Of a stretch of DNA of 64,000 nt, positions 10,131-22,483 are shown piece after piece. The translations under genes were made by a program, and so were the position numbers. The DNA is from Seminavis robusta (Eukaryota; Bacillariophyta; Bacillariophyceae; Naviculales; Naviculaceae): the NCBI GenBank assembly GCA_903772945.1, contig CAICTM010000046.1, forward strand, positions 89,466 through 153,465, written 5' to 3'. A model generated the notes under the pieces. That model did no database searches, was not told where the DNA came from, and saw only the letters and a list, made by a program, of their open reading frames with translations. Position 1 is the stretch's first letter; the number at the start of each line of letters is the position of its first letter.

Positions 10131-10852
10131 AAACCAGCACCTAATCCACCTTGAGAAGAAGCTTTTGGTGACTGCCAACAAGGAGACAACAGGAAGAAAT
10201 CAGCAACGAAAAAGCTCAGCCAGCAAGGGAAAACTTGCTGTCGTTGCAACCCCAGTGTTCAATATCCAGGGTGATCTCATTGGAATTCATGGAAACCCAG
10301 AAAGTCCTGTGGGAATACACGACAACTATTACTTCCTGGAAAGCCCAACCTCCTGGGGGGAATGTTCATTGAGGCAGCAACAAAGGAGGCGGCTAAGAAC
10401 AGGCAGGGCAGGTACAGAACCGGAAGAACACAACACGAATTAGGTTTCTTGATCATATTAGCCACCACCATTTAACAGCAACATGGAGGCAAAACAACAG
10501 CTTAATGTCTTCATATAAAAGCTACCAAAGCAATGCCTTCGTACAATACAGATGTTCTAGCAGGGGAAAGACTGGTTGAAAGCGGAGACAAGGTAGGTCA
10601 GATTCCATTCCATTTAATTCCATTCCATTTAATTCCACAGCGTGGAAGCTTTGATGGCTCCACGCAGTGGAATGGAATCTTTTTTAGTGAATAGGCCTGC
10701 GCCCTTTCCTTCTAAACATGACATTTTTCTTCTTTGAACAAACGCAATTAGGACCCAACTTCACCAGCGCAGGAACCAGCCAATGAACTTCTAAGTTGCA
10801 TCCATTGTACCATAAATTGACTTGCATCCACCACGGAAGAAACAACAGTACC
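10131..10852. other. intergenic with short repeats
   Basis: No gene supported. It contains an ATTCC-type array at 10603-10640 and an inverted repeat at 10632-10673. A 92-codon open frame at 10165-10443 has no recognisable features. Confidence 0.55.
10632..10673. repeat. 15-bp inverted repeat with 12-base loop
   Basis: The arm at 10632-10646 (ATTCCACAGCGTGGA) pairs with 10659-10673 with one mismatch; ATTCC/GGAAT pentamers extend the pairing on both sides. It could be the end of a small foldback element. Confidence 0.65.
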
Positions 10853-11143
10853 ATGACAGGAAGGGGTACTAAAGGAGGAACCACCAAGAAAACTGGAGGA
10901 GGAGCAGGTGGTGTTTCACAAACAGAGTTTAACAAGTTTTATGATAACGCCACATCCGACTTTACATCCCTCAATGGCAGGTGTGATGCATTGGAGGAAC
11001 GAGTCAACGAAATGGAGAGACTGCTCAAGGAAGCCAGTGACAAAGATGTGCAGCTAAGACAGCAATTCGGACAAACCATTCAACAGCTTGAAACTAAGCT
11101 TCACGCTGCCCTCTGCAGGATAAAGGATTTGAGCGAAGGATGA
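10853..11143 (+). CDS. small coiled-coil hypothetical protein
   Basis: Ninety-six codons from the ATG at 10853 (the frame is open upstream without another convincing ATG). The N-terminus is basic and Gly/Thr-rich (TGRGTKGGTTKKTGGG); the rest has a strong heptad pattern (DALEERVNEMERLLKEA, QQLETKLHAALCRIK). I do not recognise it. The frame just after it (11140-11367) also looks weakly coding, so this may be the first exon of a longer gene reaching to about 12.9 kb. Confidence 0.4.
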   Translation: MTGRGTKGGTTKKTGGGAGGVSQTEFNKFYDNATSDFTSLNGRCDALEERVNEMERLLKEASDKDVQLRQQFGQTIQQLETKLHAALCRIKDLSEG

Positions 11144-11419
11144 GGCACTGCAGATTTGAGAAAGAAAATGAAGGATCTGAACAAATTGTGTCGCCCGATG
11201 CCATGGAAAGAACCTTCCACAATCTCTATGAAGCCCGGTTGCAAGAAAACGAGAAGAGTTTCACTGGAACTGGTAGTGGGACAGGCCAAATTCGGCAGTC
11301 CGTATTGAGGCGAGAGGTGGGTACAGGGATTTCCAAAAAGCTGAGAACTGCAAATACCTTAGAGTGAAGGTTGTCGAGTAAATAGTGACAGCCATGCATC
11401 CATTGCTGTTTTGTTCGAC

Positions 11420-11968
11420 ATGATGCAAACTAACCATATCACATACTTCTCTGGTCTGACAGGTTCCTCCAGAAGAGTATTTTTCCGGTTGGCTTCTGGT
11501 TCTTTAACTCTACAATGGAGGGTTACATGGCTGGATTACATCATTGATCCAATCATTGAGACTGCATTGGGTGTGACTGACAGTGTTTTCCGCATGGAGC
11601 TCCGGCCATTGGTTTCTAAGATAGCACAAGAGATCAAGGATGTTACTGTGAACAACAAGAAATCCCCTTTCCGCGACTACCTAAAGAGATGTAAGTGCCA
11701 CGACCACGTTTATTGTATTGAACTAATGCACTCACTCAGTGTTGCATTCTGCGGCTTCTTCACCTTTCATATAGACTTGATGAATCAAGCTGGTCCTGAG
11801 AGTATACAAGATGTCGACATTCCAACCATGACATGCATTCAGTTGGCCTTTGAAAAGGATCCCTCAATTGGGTCAAGTTGCCAAGTACCCAAGGCTTGGT
11901 GCGCTCCGTTTCTTCTACCACGTGGGCATTTTCGCTATGTATCCCAAGCTGAAGAAATCCCAAGATAA
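11420..11968 (+). CDS. unrecognised ORF, possible exon(s)
   Basis: About 182 codons from the ATG at 11420. A GTAAGT donor lies at 11691 and AG acceptors at 11738-11739 and near 11770; splicing to the second keeps the frame (KRYLMNQAGPESIQDV). No known domain is recognised. Together with 10853-11143, 12150-12370 and about 12580-12880 it may be one degraded or multi-exon gene. Confidence 0.3.
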   Translation: MMQTNHITYFSGLTGSSRRVFFRLASGSLTLQWRVTWLDYIIDPIIETALGVTDSVFRMELRPLVSKIAQEIKDVTVNNKKSPFRDYLKRCKCHDHVYCIELMHSLSVAFCGFFTFHIDLMNQAGPESIQDVDIPTMTCIQLAFEKDPSIGSSCQVPKAWCAPFLLPRGHFRYVSQAEEIPR

Positions 11969-12149
11969 GTATTCGTGAGAATTCCTTGGACCAGAGCAAT
12001 GGTGCTGCGAGGCAGCAACGGCAGCCACCTTAATCGACGTGGCGGCAAAAAAAGACAACATCGTTCACAACCTGAGCCTACAGCAGAGGAGCCAAAACAA
12101 CGGTATCAAAGAAAAAAGAAGAAAACCAAGATGATCACTATTTAAAGGC

Positions 12150-12880
12150 ATGTGGCCCGAATTGACTAATAAGTTTAGTGACTGCTGCACGAAGTTCAGT
12201 GAGATGTTGAAGGATCCACAGCAGTTTGATTTGCTCAAGAAATGGGAGAATAAACTTGGCATTTACCAATCGTCCCACAAAACGACCCATGCGATGCAGC
12301 GAGCAGCTGCAGGCCCACTATGTGTTGTGCAGAATTCTGCTGCCGAGGATGCATGCAATATTGACAAGAGGGTGAGTTCCATTGCGAGTCCCTATGATTG
12401 TTCATGCAAGCAATTCGGGCTCATGGCAGCTTGCTTTGCTTCCTGATCGTTCCCTACTAACGACCCCCGATCTTTGTGCTTCCTCTTGCTTGTACACACT
12501 TGTTGTTCCTGCTTGGCTGGTACTAAAGAAATCCGACAACTATCTGATTACTTTGTTCCAAAATGCATGCGGCAATGGCAAGGCCAGAAGAATTGGTGCT
12601 GGTGGTCCTCGTGCTGCTGGCGCAAACAACCCCTACAAGATGCCTCCACTCACCGGCACAAACAGCGAGAACAGCACAGCAGAAGAAGCAGCAACAAGAT
12701 GCCTCCACTCACCGGCACGAACAGCACAGCAGGAGAAACCTCCTCGTCATCCAATGACGATGAGAGTACGTCCAATTCCCCCAAACCACATTCATCACAG
12801 CTGCACTCCAAGAATGATGCTAACTTCCTGCTTTACCAAACAAACAGTCAAGTTCCAGACGCGACCACAAACACAATCTG
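12150..12880 (+). CDS. unrecognised exon-like segments with 59-bp duplication
   Basis: A frame at 12150-12375 (MWPELTNKFSDCCTKFSEML) runs into a plausible donor (GGTGAG). Coding-like sequence resumes around 12580 (GAGGPRAAGANNPYKMPPLT) and ends with an acidic Ser-rich stretch (TSSSSNDDESTSNSP) stopping near 12880. The two last parts are in different frames because a 59-bp tandem duplication (12637-12695 and 12696 onward) shifts the phase. Gene model uncertain. Confidence 0.28.
12637..12733. repeat. 59-bp tandem duplication
   Basis: AAGATGCCTCCACTCACCGG occurs at 12637 and again at 12696, with similar sequence following. The 59-base offset is not a multiple of three and breaks an otherwise open frame. 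Confidence 0.75.
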
Positions 12881-12899
12881 ATTCTCACCCCTAGCTAGA

Positions 12900-14051
12900 G
12901 CTGCCTCTGCAGGATGCATATCTGGACCCATGTAGTGCACGCCCTCGCATTTATTAGAATTAATCCATAGTTCTTGTTTCGACTGTAAATCGTACTAGCA
13001 GTTCAAGTTACTACTTAGACCAACCATGTTGATTTGTGGTGGTACATTGTGAGCCAGTGTCGTGGAATAATAATTTACTTAGGGCCCACCATGTTCGAAT
13101 CTGAACCTACGACAAATGGCTACATAGTGACACTATTTGAATCTTGGGGCCACAATGTCAACTTGTTGTGACGTAACGAGCTTTCTTCCCCTATCCATAT
13201 CCACACATCGTGCGGCACAAAGTTAACATCGTCTATCGACATTATCCCACCATGTTTCGCTGTCGTGACACCATGTTTCCAACACCAACAATCAATTTTG
13301 GTGAGACGACGTTGGGGGTGGTCGTACACCAAGTGAAAACGTCCGATTTCAGTTCGTAGATGCTCATTAGTGACTTAGCTTGGTCGGAAATCTAGTGAGA
13401 ACACGTCTAAGTCCTTCAGAAAGACCCCCGTCACCTCGCTCGTGAGTTAAGGAAGAACTGGTACACGCACTCATACTAGTACACCACAGTCAGTTGATTC
13501 CTGCACAGGAATCACCCTTGAAGAACACATAACGCATGGCTGACTACTAATCGGTATTTAGCAGCTTCATACAGTAATTGTCTCATGCATGTTCCAGGAA
13601 GATACTAGCATAGTTGTCTATAGTGAAATAGTACAATCGCTGAAAGAACGCGACTAGTCAGTTTGCACGATCAACCCGAACACTTCCTACCCCTCACCTT
13701 AACGTCGTCAAAAAAGGGTGAGAGCCCCCGGAATTCCCAGAGGTTCCGGGGGAGAACACACGATTGAACGAGAACCCGTACCTTCACCGCTGACGTACGT
13801 CGCTCCGATGACGTACGAGCAACTCGAAGATCCTTCCGTGAACCAGAAGGCTAGCGCTTGAATACAGGCAGCGCTAAAGCGTAAGAAATACCTGCATACA
13901 CACCTGTACGTGTATTAGTGCTGGCTTGTCACAACTGCTCGAGTACCGGTAACACGAGAAAACAGCAGAGATGTTCGGCAATGGGGGAGTGATAAATGTG
14001 GTTTATATACCACAAAGATTGCCTCCTCTCTCACCGAATAGATAAGATTTT
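12900..14051. other. intergenic, hairpin only
   Basis: No gene supported. The only clear structure is a perfect 9-bp stem (CCCCCGGAA at 13725-13733 with TTCCGGGGG at 13744-13752, 10-base loop), about 300 bases beyond the stop codon of the split minus-strand gene. Confidence 0.55.
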
Positions 14052-14193
14052 TTATGATTTCATAGAGAGTTTCTGTACCCTTTGGTTCCAGTCATGCTCT
14101 AAGATTGTGTGTTCTTTCTTTGCCTGTTCTGTGAGTTCTACAAGCTGAGCTTTCAGCCATCCTCTATTTAAAGAGTTTTCTAGGTCTTCAACA

Positions 14194-14197
14194 CCAC
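14194..14197. repeat. target-site duplication CCAC, left
   Basis: Four bases immediately outside the left LTR; identical to 22996-22999. Their role is supported by the frame of the interrupted gene, which is restored when exactly one copy is kept. Confidence 0.75.
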
Positions 14198-14724
14198 CGA
14201 TAACTTTTAGAAGCGAGAGCTCTGGATCCCGTCAGAGATAGCTCCAACAGCTATGCTGGCCTACAGCTCCAGCACCGCAGCTGGCTTATCTCCAGCCAAA
14301 GCAGCAAGAAAGGATCGTCCTTTCCATCATAGTTAAGAAAATAGTACGAAAGATTGAGACCGATCCTGATTAGCTTGTAGCCCATTGATACCGCAGCAGT
14401 TGATACCAATCCTGTTGAGGCCGGGCAGAAGCAGTAGGAGGTAGCAGATAGTACTGTTCCCAGACTGCCACTGCACGATTGAATAACGAAGGTCCCCAGC
14501 TCCTGAGGAGAGCTGGCCCAAAGGGCCCAGCAGAGAGCTCTGCTGGCCTCCTGTCTGACTGACAGGGCCAAGTCCTTGGTTTGGTGCCTACTGGAGGTGT
14601 TGGAATACTCCTGAGGCACGACAAGGCTCCCTGAACTGCCTGACTACCGCTGTCCCTGAGGAAGGTTTCAGCGAGATCCAGTCCACTACTTGGTATTGGG
14701 ACTGAACCTTCAAGAAACTTATTG
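14198..14724 (+). repeat. outer element, left LTR
   Basis: A 527-bp direct repeat of 22484-22995. It starts CGATAAC and ends CTTATTG, giving a short imperfect inverted terminus (CGATAA/TTATTG) rather than TG...CA. Differences from the other copy are mainly small insertions and deletions. Confidence 0.8.
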
Positions 14725-15410
14725 GATTAACAGTCGCATAGAATTCAGGCAGTTTTAAGGGAAGGAGAGTCTCCAGGTCGACAAGGAGCTCTCTGCACTA
14801 CAACAATCAGTGCTACAGCTACAGTTGGATTCATTGATTTCATTGGAATTTGGTGGTGATTTCAAGGCCCATCTTGAAGTCTTATCTCCAACAACCTTCT
14901 GGTCAATTTTGATACTTCAACCTTCACCACAGTGACAGGAACTTTGACTTGACCATCTACCACTCCTACAAGGCCAACACCATCAACCATTGCCTTGAAA
15001 AGGACCTAGATATCAACCAACTTGACAAGGACCTCATTGCCGATAGCGAGTTCCTGTTGACACGGAAAAGGAACCAATTCGCTGGGAAGTGGGAAGAAGT
15101 CACCAGTCCCAGTACCGTACCCCTCTGAAACTCCGAAGAACGGAGATTATTGATTTCGCACCTATCTTGGCAATCGAACAAGTCTTTTACGTGGAAGGCG
15201 CACCATTATTTATTACCGGTGTACGAGGCTTATCTCTCTTTTGATTACGGGCTTATTCCTTCAGCCATTCCACGGAACGTTGCAACAGTTCTCGAAGAAC
15301 GTTTGGATTTATTTGAAATTGAGTGGCTTATCTCTTCAGGTTGTCCGTGCAGTCTCGAGTGTCACGAGTTTCCGTCCCGTGCCAGATTCACCCTTTTTCG
15401 GAACGTTGAA

Positions 15411-15414
15411 GAAG
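15411..15414. repeat. target-site duplication GAAG, left
   Basis: Four bases directly before the inner 5' LTR; identical to 19726-19729. Confidence 0.65.
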
Positions 15415-15829
15415 TGCAATACACGGCTCTAGCCTTATTCGCGACTCGATCCTAGATAGGGTCTGAGTTCACTCATGACGTAGTCCTTCGCGAATAGTCA
15501 TTGGAGACAGAATTCTCAATGACCGCTCTAGTCATACTAGGTTGATGATGAAACATCGCTCTAGATATTTAGCCAGCGTGGAGTACTTCCACCACTAGAT
15601 GAATGCTAGCGAATCTTCCACGCGTTCCGTTTTTGATCGTGGAACGAGTAGGATTTCTACCGCAACCTACTCTATCTCACTTTAAGTCTCCCGCGGAGTT
15701 CAGATCTACGATCCTTTGATTGTGGATCTCTCTCGTTGATTAGTTTTCATAGCTTTCTAATCTCTCATAACTTTCATTCTCTCAAACCAAAACATCGAAA
15801 GATTTTACACTAGCTTTTAGCGTAGTGCA
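15415..15829 (+). repeat. inner gypsy 5' LTR
   Basis: 415 bp, TG...CA ends; near copy of 19306-19725. Gag-like coding sequence starts within about 50 bases of its end. Confidence 0.88.
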
Positions 15830-15879
15830 TTTTGTTAACAAACACAATAGCTTTCAGCTACCCTCAACTATTCCTCACC

Positions 15880-16971
15880 ATGAAGTGCCAAAGACGATAC
15901 ACAGCTTCGAGTCTAAGCTGCGTGACAAAACAATCCTTCCTCTCATCGACCTCGATGATGAATGCGAAATCGACGATTCTCGCTCTACCACCTACAAACT
16001 TCGCACTATTCCAGCAGATGCTAACAGTGCCAAGTACACTTTCAAGGTCCAAATCATCAATGATCTGAGACTCCACGTCAAACCATCAAGTGGGCTGGAC
16101 GTATGGAGAAAGGTCTTCGTCGGGCTCGCCATTGCTACGCCTGACGACAAACATAACCTCCTCAGGGAGATGACTTCTAGCTCGGCCAAGAGCAGTTACG
16201 ATCTAGCTGTGCAGGCCATCGTGAATACGTTGGAATGCCTTGCCCAGATTGCAGTCAACGCGATTCCTCCACGCGAATACGTGGGGTGAAGCGAAGCCAC
16301 TTTCCAAGCCAGTTTCCAGGCTGCCTGGAACGGAGCAGCTCAGCCTGCTTTGGACACCTGACATCACGTTTGGCATAAATGCCTGTATCGAACGGTCTGT
16401 CCCTACAAGGCGTTGAAAAGCAGAAACGCTTCATGCGCCGCAAGATGCGTAAGCCTGCCGATATGTCTATCGGGCTTATGTCAACAACCTCAGTCGGATG
16501 ACACCGATGAACTTCCTCGTCTACCACCTTTTGGACCCAACCAACGTTGACCATGACGAAGTCATTGACATTGTTTGTCATGGAATTCCACGCTCGTGGA
16601 GAAGAAGATGGACGAACACGATTCGATCCTTTTCAGCTCTATCGGAGAAAACATTGGATTTGCGAACGCATGGAATCCTCGAAGACTTGACAAGGGCGGT
16701 GATTCCAAGCAAGCTCCTACGAAGAAGAACAACAGCAAGAAGTAAAGTCTACTCGCAACAACAAAACTCTTCCAAGAACGAAGAAAAATGGTGTGACTAC
16801 CACGAGTCCAGCACCCACAACACTGCTGACTGCATGACCCTGAAGAAACTCAAGGCCAAGTCTCAGTCTTCGTTGACAACGATAACAAGCCGCGTACAAC
16901 AAGAACAAGACTTGGAAACGCAAACCGACGACGCCAAGACCTACACCAAGAAGGAATCTCTGTCCTCATGA
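15880..16971 (+). pseudogene. gypsy gag remnants with zinc-knuckle-like motif
   Basis: Two main frames. The first (to 16289) begins around EVPKTIHSFESKLRDKTILP and has the helical capsid-like composition of gag. After a frame change, 16498-16971 continues (MTPMNFLVYHLLDPTNVDHD) and ends with a basic stretch followed by WCDYHESSTHNTADC, which fits the CxxH-type nucleocapsid motif of gypsy elements. Frameshifts separate the parts. Confidence 0.68.
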
Positions 16972-17439
16972 AGAAGTTTCCAACGCTGCGGTCAAGGCTG
17001 ATCGCAAGAAGAAAAGCGAATGCAACCATTTGCCAAGCGCAAGTCTGAACTCCGACAACGAGGACGGACTCCTCTGTTGGATCCATCAACATGATGGACA
17101 AGAAAATGGCTGCTGTCGACAAGGCGCTTGCCGAATTCGACTTCAATCATTCGATGGAGAGATTCGTCTGAGGGTTAGGCCAGGATGATGATTAACGGAA
17201 CCATGTTCCGATTCTCATACCTAAGTGATGAGATATCTCACTAAATAGTAAACAAAGATTTGTTTGCAACTAACGAAGTCTACGGCAAATAGATAATTGC
17301 CTAGAACTACTAACTAGACACTGACGATCTGTTCAGCATCGTTTACTTCGTCCATGGCCATCAACTCATCAACGTCGCACGACAAGAGACCTCGAAACAT
17401 CGTCTATGTTAGATTTAACAGACGAGCGAAGGGAAACGA

Positions 17440-18430
17440 AAACCCGTTACACTCTGTTGCTTACTGGATACAGAAGCATCGGAATTTTAATTGCTCAAGC
17501 TCATTCTAAGAGTTTACTCATGAAGATCATGGGGGCGTCCAAACACTATGGACTGGTCTATGAAGGAATTGAAACCCTGCACGAAGAGTAAGGGCACACT
17601 CGCGATTCCTGAGTTCACGATGATAGAATTTCAAGTTGGAATCTACACGTCACCAAGAGACTTGGGGGCGCAAGACGTGATCATAGGTCAAGACACTCTC
17701 GCGACCTAAGAATCAAGTTTGATTTCACTACCATGTCATTGGGGTGGAACCATGCATTTTTCCCGGCGAAAGAGAGCAATACCAACAGAAAGGAGAACTT
17801 CTCCATTTCTGATTCTGCAGTGTCAGCGACAATGCAGATAGTCTCAAGAAGTTCTTGATACGACATATGAACAATAGACTTAAGGCAGAAATGCCAGAGT
17901 CGAAATCCGTAAACAAGGAGGAGCAAGAACTGCCTCATACCTTTTCAACCAAGTGCTTCGACCCAGTCGAGGATTTGGGAGAGTTGCGAATGGACGACTA
18001 CGAAGTAGAACTCGTCCCGACGTTAAATCCTATTACACTAGGGCTCACCCTACTCACGAGTCCATACCAACGCTCTTAAGAAGGAGGTTGAACGTCTCTG
18101 CGAGGACAGGCGCACTCAAGAAGGTGAATCGTTCCAAGTGGGCGGCACCAACTTTATCATTCCCAAGAAAGAGGGATCTGTACGATTCATCTCTGGTATT
18201 CGGGAACCGAACAACGGATCAAGCAGAGCCTTATCCTATTCCAAAAATACAGGACATGCTCTTGAACCTAGATGAATTCAAGTACGCTACCAGTCTAGAC
18301 CTGAACACGGGACTACCACATCGAGCTGTCACCTCACTCGAAGCAACATATACCATTGCACTCCCGAGGGAAAGCACGAGTACCAAGGTTGCCAATGGGC
18401 CTATGTAATAGTCCCGACATCTTCCAAAGG
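17440..18430 (+). pseudogene. gypsy pol remnants (reverse transcriptase)
   Basis: Reverse transcriptase signatures are spread over alternate frames: KKVNRSKWAAPT, FIIPKKEGSVRFISGIREPN, YPIPKIQDMLLNL with FKYATSLDLN, then a segment resembling the gypsy PWGKYEYxRLPMG block. Order and spacing match Ty3/gypsy polymerases. A possible protease-proximal stretch lies around 17520-17720 (GIETLHEE, DVIIGQDTL). The catalytic YxDD box is not seen, and sequence after about 18430 is not recognisable as RNase H or integrase. Confidence 0.72.
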
Positions 18431-19305
18431 AAGATGAAAGCACGCATGCATGACGTAGAAAATGTCCGTGCATAGTTGATGATCAACTCATCCAACGGAC
18501 GTCGATCTCGCAGATCGCGTTGAACAGTAGGATGACCTTTTCCCAAAGACTCCAAGAAGTCGGGCTTGAAATCAACACTACCAAGGTCTTCCTCGATAGG
18601 AAGAACTGGAGTATCTAGACAACTGGACTTCTCGAGAAGGAAGCCACTCTTAACTAAAAAGATAACAAATGCGATCCAGCTATCGCTCTTCCTACCAACA
18701 GGAAGGAACCTCGTAGATTCATTGGACCAATGAACTACCAAGGGCTGCTCCAAGACAGCAGACGGAGTAACCATCGTTCTGAACCAGACGTAGGTTACCC
18801 AGTATCCATGACCGGTCGTCATGGACAGAGAACGTGAGTCCCGCGTAGAGATCGAGAAGACTCTACGGGATGAACATGGACTTCGTCGCAAGTTCACGCG
18901 CGTCAATCGTGACAAGTTCACCACTCCGTTTCAAAGAAACCGGAAATACATTAAGGAAGCGCCAACGACTTATCCAGAAAAACACCGATAGGGAACACGG
19001 CACGTGTCCCTCGTCAACACCATGTCAACGACACTATGATGATTCATCAGTATCAGAACCGTTAGCCAACGCACAAGGTCCTTACCACAACAGACGAGTC
19101 AATAACAATGGACTATACGGCTCCGACATACTACCGCCAATAGCGGCACAGTCTACCAGACTTGGAACATAAGTATTTACACCCATACAAGGCCTGATCC
19201 CCTTGTAGGATTGCCATCGTGCGACGCACATGTCTACATCCAATCTCAGAATGCCATTTATTCATACTGATGTCGTGCCTTCCGTGACCCTTGTCAGGGG
19301 GCGAA

Positions 19306-19725
19306 TGCAATACACGGCTCCTAGCTTATTCGCGACTCGATCCTAGATAGGGTCTGAGTTCGACTCATGACGTAGTCCTTCGCGAATAGTCATGGAGACA
19401 GAATTCTCAATGACCGCTCTAGTCATACTAGGTTGATGATGAAACATCGCTCTATATTTAGCCAGCGTGGAGTACTTCCACGCCACTAGTGAATGCTAGA
19501 CGAATCTTCCACGCGTTCCGTTTTTGGATCGTGGAACGAGTAGGATTGCTACCGCAACCTACTCTATTCACCTACAGTCTCCCCGCGGGAGTTCAGATCT
19601 ACGATCCTTTGATTGTGGATCTCTCTCGTTGATTAGTTTTCATAGCTTTCTAATCTCTCTATAACTTTCATTCTCTCAAACTCAAACACTCGAAAGATCT
19701 TTACACTAGCTTTTAGCGTAGTGCA
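19306..19725 (+). repeat. inner gypsy 3' LTR
   Basis: 420 bp; preceded by a polypurine tract and followed by GAAG. Differs from the 5' LTR by many one- or two-base indels and fewer substitutions. Confidence 0.88.
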
Positions 19726-19729
19726 GAAG
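19726..19729. repeat. target-site duplication GAAG, right
   Basis: Matches 15411-15414 and marks the exact right end of the inner element. Confidence 0.65.
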
Positions 19730-22483
19730 CTCTCGCGGAAGCCACTCAGCCAATCAAAACGTCCGTGCAGTTTTCGAAGTTCAACCGATCGCTTCGGTAC
19801 TTATTCGGTGTGCACTGAGTCAGTACGAACGTGTTCTTTTTCGATCCTGGATCGCCAAAGACTTATACGACAAGTACGTTCCATACGTCAAGTTCGACCG
19901 AAAGCAGGCTCAGCTTGCGTAAACTGGATTCGCCCTCACATTTTAAAGGTTTTACATCGTCGAGTCATTGAAACTCGGAAAACTCGTGAAATCGAGATCT
20001 TCCGTACGGAGCCACAAGGAGACACGAGACGACCAAGAGACTGGTTCGACAGAGTCTAGGCAACACCACTGTAACCGCCATCCCTCAATTGATCAGTGTA
20101 ACCGGCTTGAATTTTGGAGCTTTTGTGGGGAGATTCATTGTCCAGTAAGCTAGCTTCCACTGTGGCACAAATCTCACAAAATCCAAGCCAATTCCAGCAC
20201 CACGGCAATTCAGGAAGCAGGTTCCAGACCCTCTACACTGGCTACCTTATTCAACTACACCTAGATTGAATTTTCCAGGCCCATAGCAAGGTTCCTGGAG
20301 GTCATCTTTGTGGTTCCAGATTACAGTGAGCCAGCCTTTATTGCACTGCTACAAAGCTGAAAACCAGTGCTTCCACCGGTACACCTCTTCTTTGTCAGTA
20401 ACAAGAGGCACCATGTCTTTCTATGGTGTCATCAGCGATGTGAGTGACCCTTATGCCCCTGGCTATCCGACCGTGGCTGGCACTACTCTACTCTGGCCAA
20501 CAAGTCCAAGGTAGCTACACCTGTGCCCGCCCACACACCACGATGGAGCTGGCAACAGCAACCTAGCCTACCGCCATCAGTATCGGGACACACAGCCACC
20601 AGTGCCACCACCAATGAATACAAATCCGTCTTTGAATTCTTGAGAAGACACCGGCACACCTGTGTCAACAGTGTCCCACCAGACGCATACACACACCCTT
20701 CGACACCTGAGAAGAGGCCGGCACCATGGCCTACGGTAGGACAACCACCAGCTGGGTGATGGGGAGATTTCAGAGCTGTCTCCCAACAGCTCCAGTTGTC
20801 ACCCAACCCATTTATACCCAGCCATGGAAACATGCTGATCCGCTTTCAACAGCAACAGGTCACCGTTGCCGACAACTCGACCTCATGAGAGCTTATCACG
20901 AATCATTCAAGCAAGACATGAGAGCTGACCACGAAACCTTCAAACGAAAGATGGAAGCTCAGTCATCGCCCTGAAGGACCAAATGACAGCTCAACTGGAC
21001 GCTTGGTCATGGTAGCTGCTAGGCCACCTGTCACAGCACCTACACCTGCTTTGACACCACATTCATGGGAGACCAATGCACTCCACTGCCAGCCATGGGC
21101 AGTGCTGACGGCGTCCACAAGCCGACTGGTGACAGCGCTATTTGTACCCAACGGCTCCACAGCCCAAAGAAGCAGGGCAGCGCCACAGGGCTACTCGTTC
21201 CAAGCAAGATGCCACTGCCATCCAGCAACGACTGACTGATGCCCTCTTGGCCCACCAACCAGCTGACCACCATGTAGCCACGGCTCCATCTCCTAAGCTA
21301 GCTTGTGGGGAGTGCCTGTCACACGACCCCTGCGTGTCCCAGCTACGAGCACCAGCTGCCCAGTGCCCACCCCTTGAATGCCCTCGCTGGTGCCATCCAT
21401 CGTTGGATGATGGGGAGATTATCGAGCTTGCCAGCCCTAGTAGTCATCCAACCTCTGGGAGATCATGATGGCAAAACTCCAGCCAGTAAGCAACCAGCTT
21501 CAGAGCTGGCGCCAACAACATTCCAGTTGCACAACCAAATAGACCAAGTGTGGCTCCACTCGTCAGCTCTACCACCAAGAGCACATGAGCAGACTCACAC
21601 AGTGGTGACCCCAAGCAACCTGCTCAAGGCACAGAGCACACAGGGTCCCACCACAACCAACATTGGCAGAGACCTAGTGGTCCATCACCCAAAGTGACAC
21701 CCAAGGTTCCCAGCCTGGTTCCCACAGAACCACCAACCTATGGCACAGCCAATGCCACAAGACTCGTACCCAATGAGGTGCCTTGTCTTTGGATAGACCA
21801 GCCTTGGTCCAACCACACCAGTCCATTTGCCAGGAGGCCCACCAAGCAGATCCCTCTGCTCTTGGTGGAATCCAGGGGAGCAACCACAGCAAGCACCTTT
21901 GACCAAGGCACTTTGGTGTCTCCTACCCAGAGCTGACTGCCATGGTGTCGCCTTCCCAGAGCTGACCGCCACCATGCTTTCTACCCCAAAGCTGGCTGCC
22001 ATGGCATTAGTGCATGCAATGGACCAATCCGGTGACGCCCCTGGATTTCGGACGGGCAACTAGACTACGTCCCTGTCTGGTACAGCCCATCCATCCCATC
22101 CGTCAAGGGACATGATTGCGGGCAAGAAGGCCGCTCACTGAGAGCTTGCCACCGCTGAAATCGGCCTGTGGCAAAGCCACGATATTTGTCTACATATGAA
22201 AAACAAACAACAGCTATGATAGCAACCAGCACCGCCGGCACCTACCCAGTCTGGCCATGCTGATGAAGCAGGCAACTCCTTTGCCAACCTTTGGTCCAGC
22301 AACCGACCAACCATGCAAGTCCCTCCACTGTGAGATCTCCAATCTCACTTGTGTTCCACTAGCAGCGATGCTGAGTGGCCCATGAATGTTCCGTCATGGG
22401 GAGAGTATGTATTGTAGTTAGTTAGTAAATAATCGTATATCGTGGCATCCCATGAGAGCGGATCCATACGCACTCGTGGGGAG

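Larger units (their letters stand above)
15415..19725 (+). mobile_element. Ty3/gypsy-type LTR retrotransposon nested in the outer element
   Basis: LTRs of about 415 and 420 bp with canonical TG...CA ends (TGCAATACACGG ... GCGTAGTGCA), a GAAG duplication, and a purine tract (CAGGGGGCGAA) just before the 3' LTR. The 3.5-kb interior contains gag-like frames (15880-16970), a possible protease region (about 17450-17700) and reverse transcriptase sequence (about 18080-18420), all broken by frameshifts and stops. RNase H and integrase were not recognised; with 3.5 kb of interior the element is probably also internally deleted. Confidence 0.85.

Noticed and set aside
13120-13332. 70-codon minus-strand ORF
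   Set aside because: No features and no conserved pattern; chance length for this composition.
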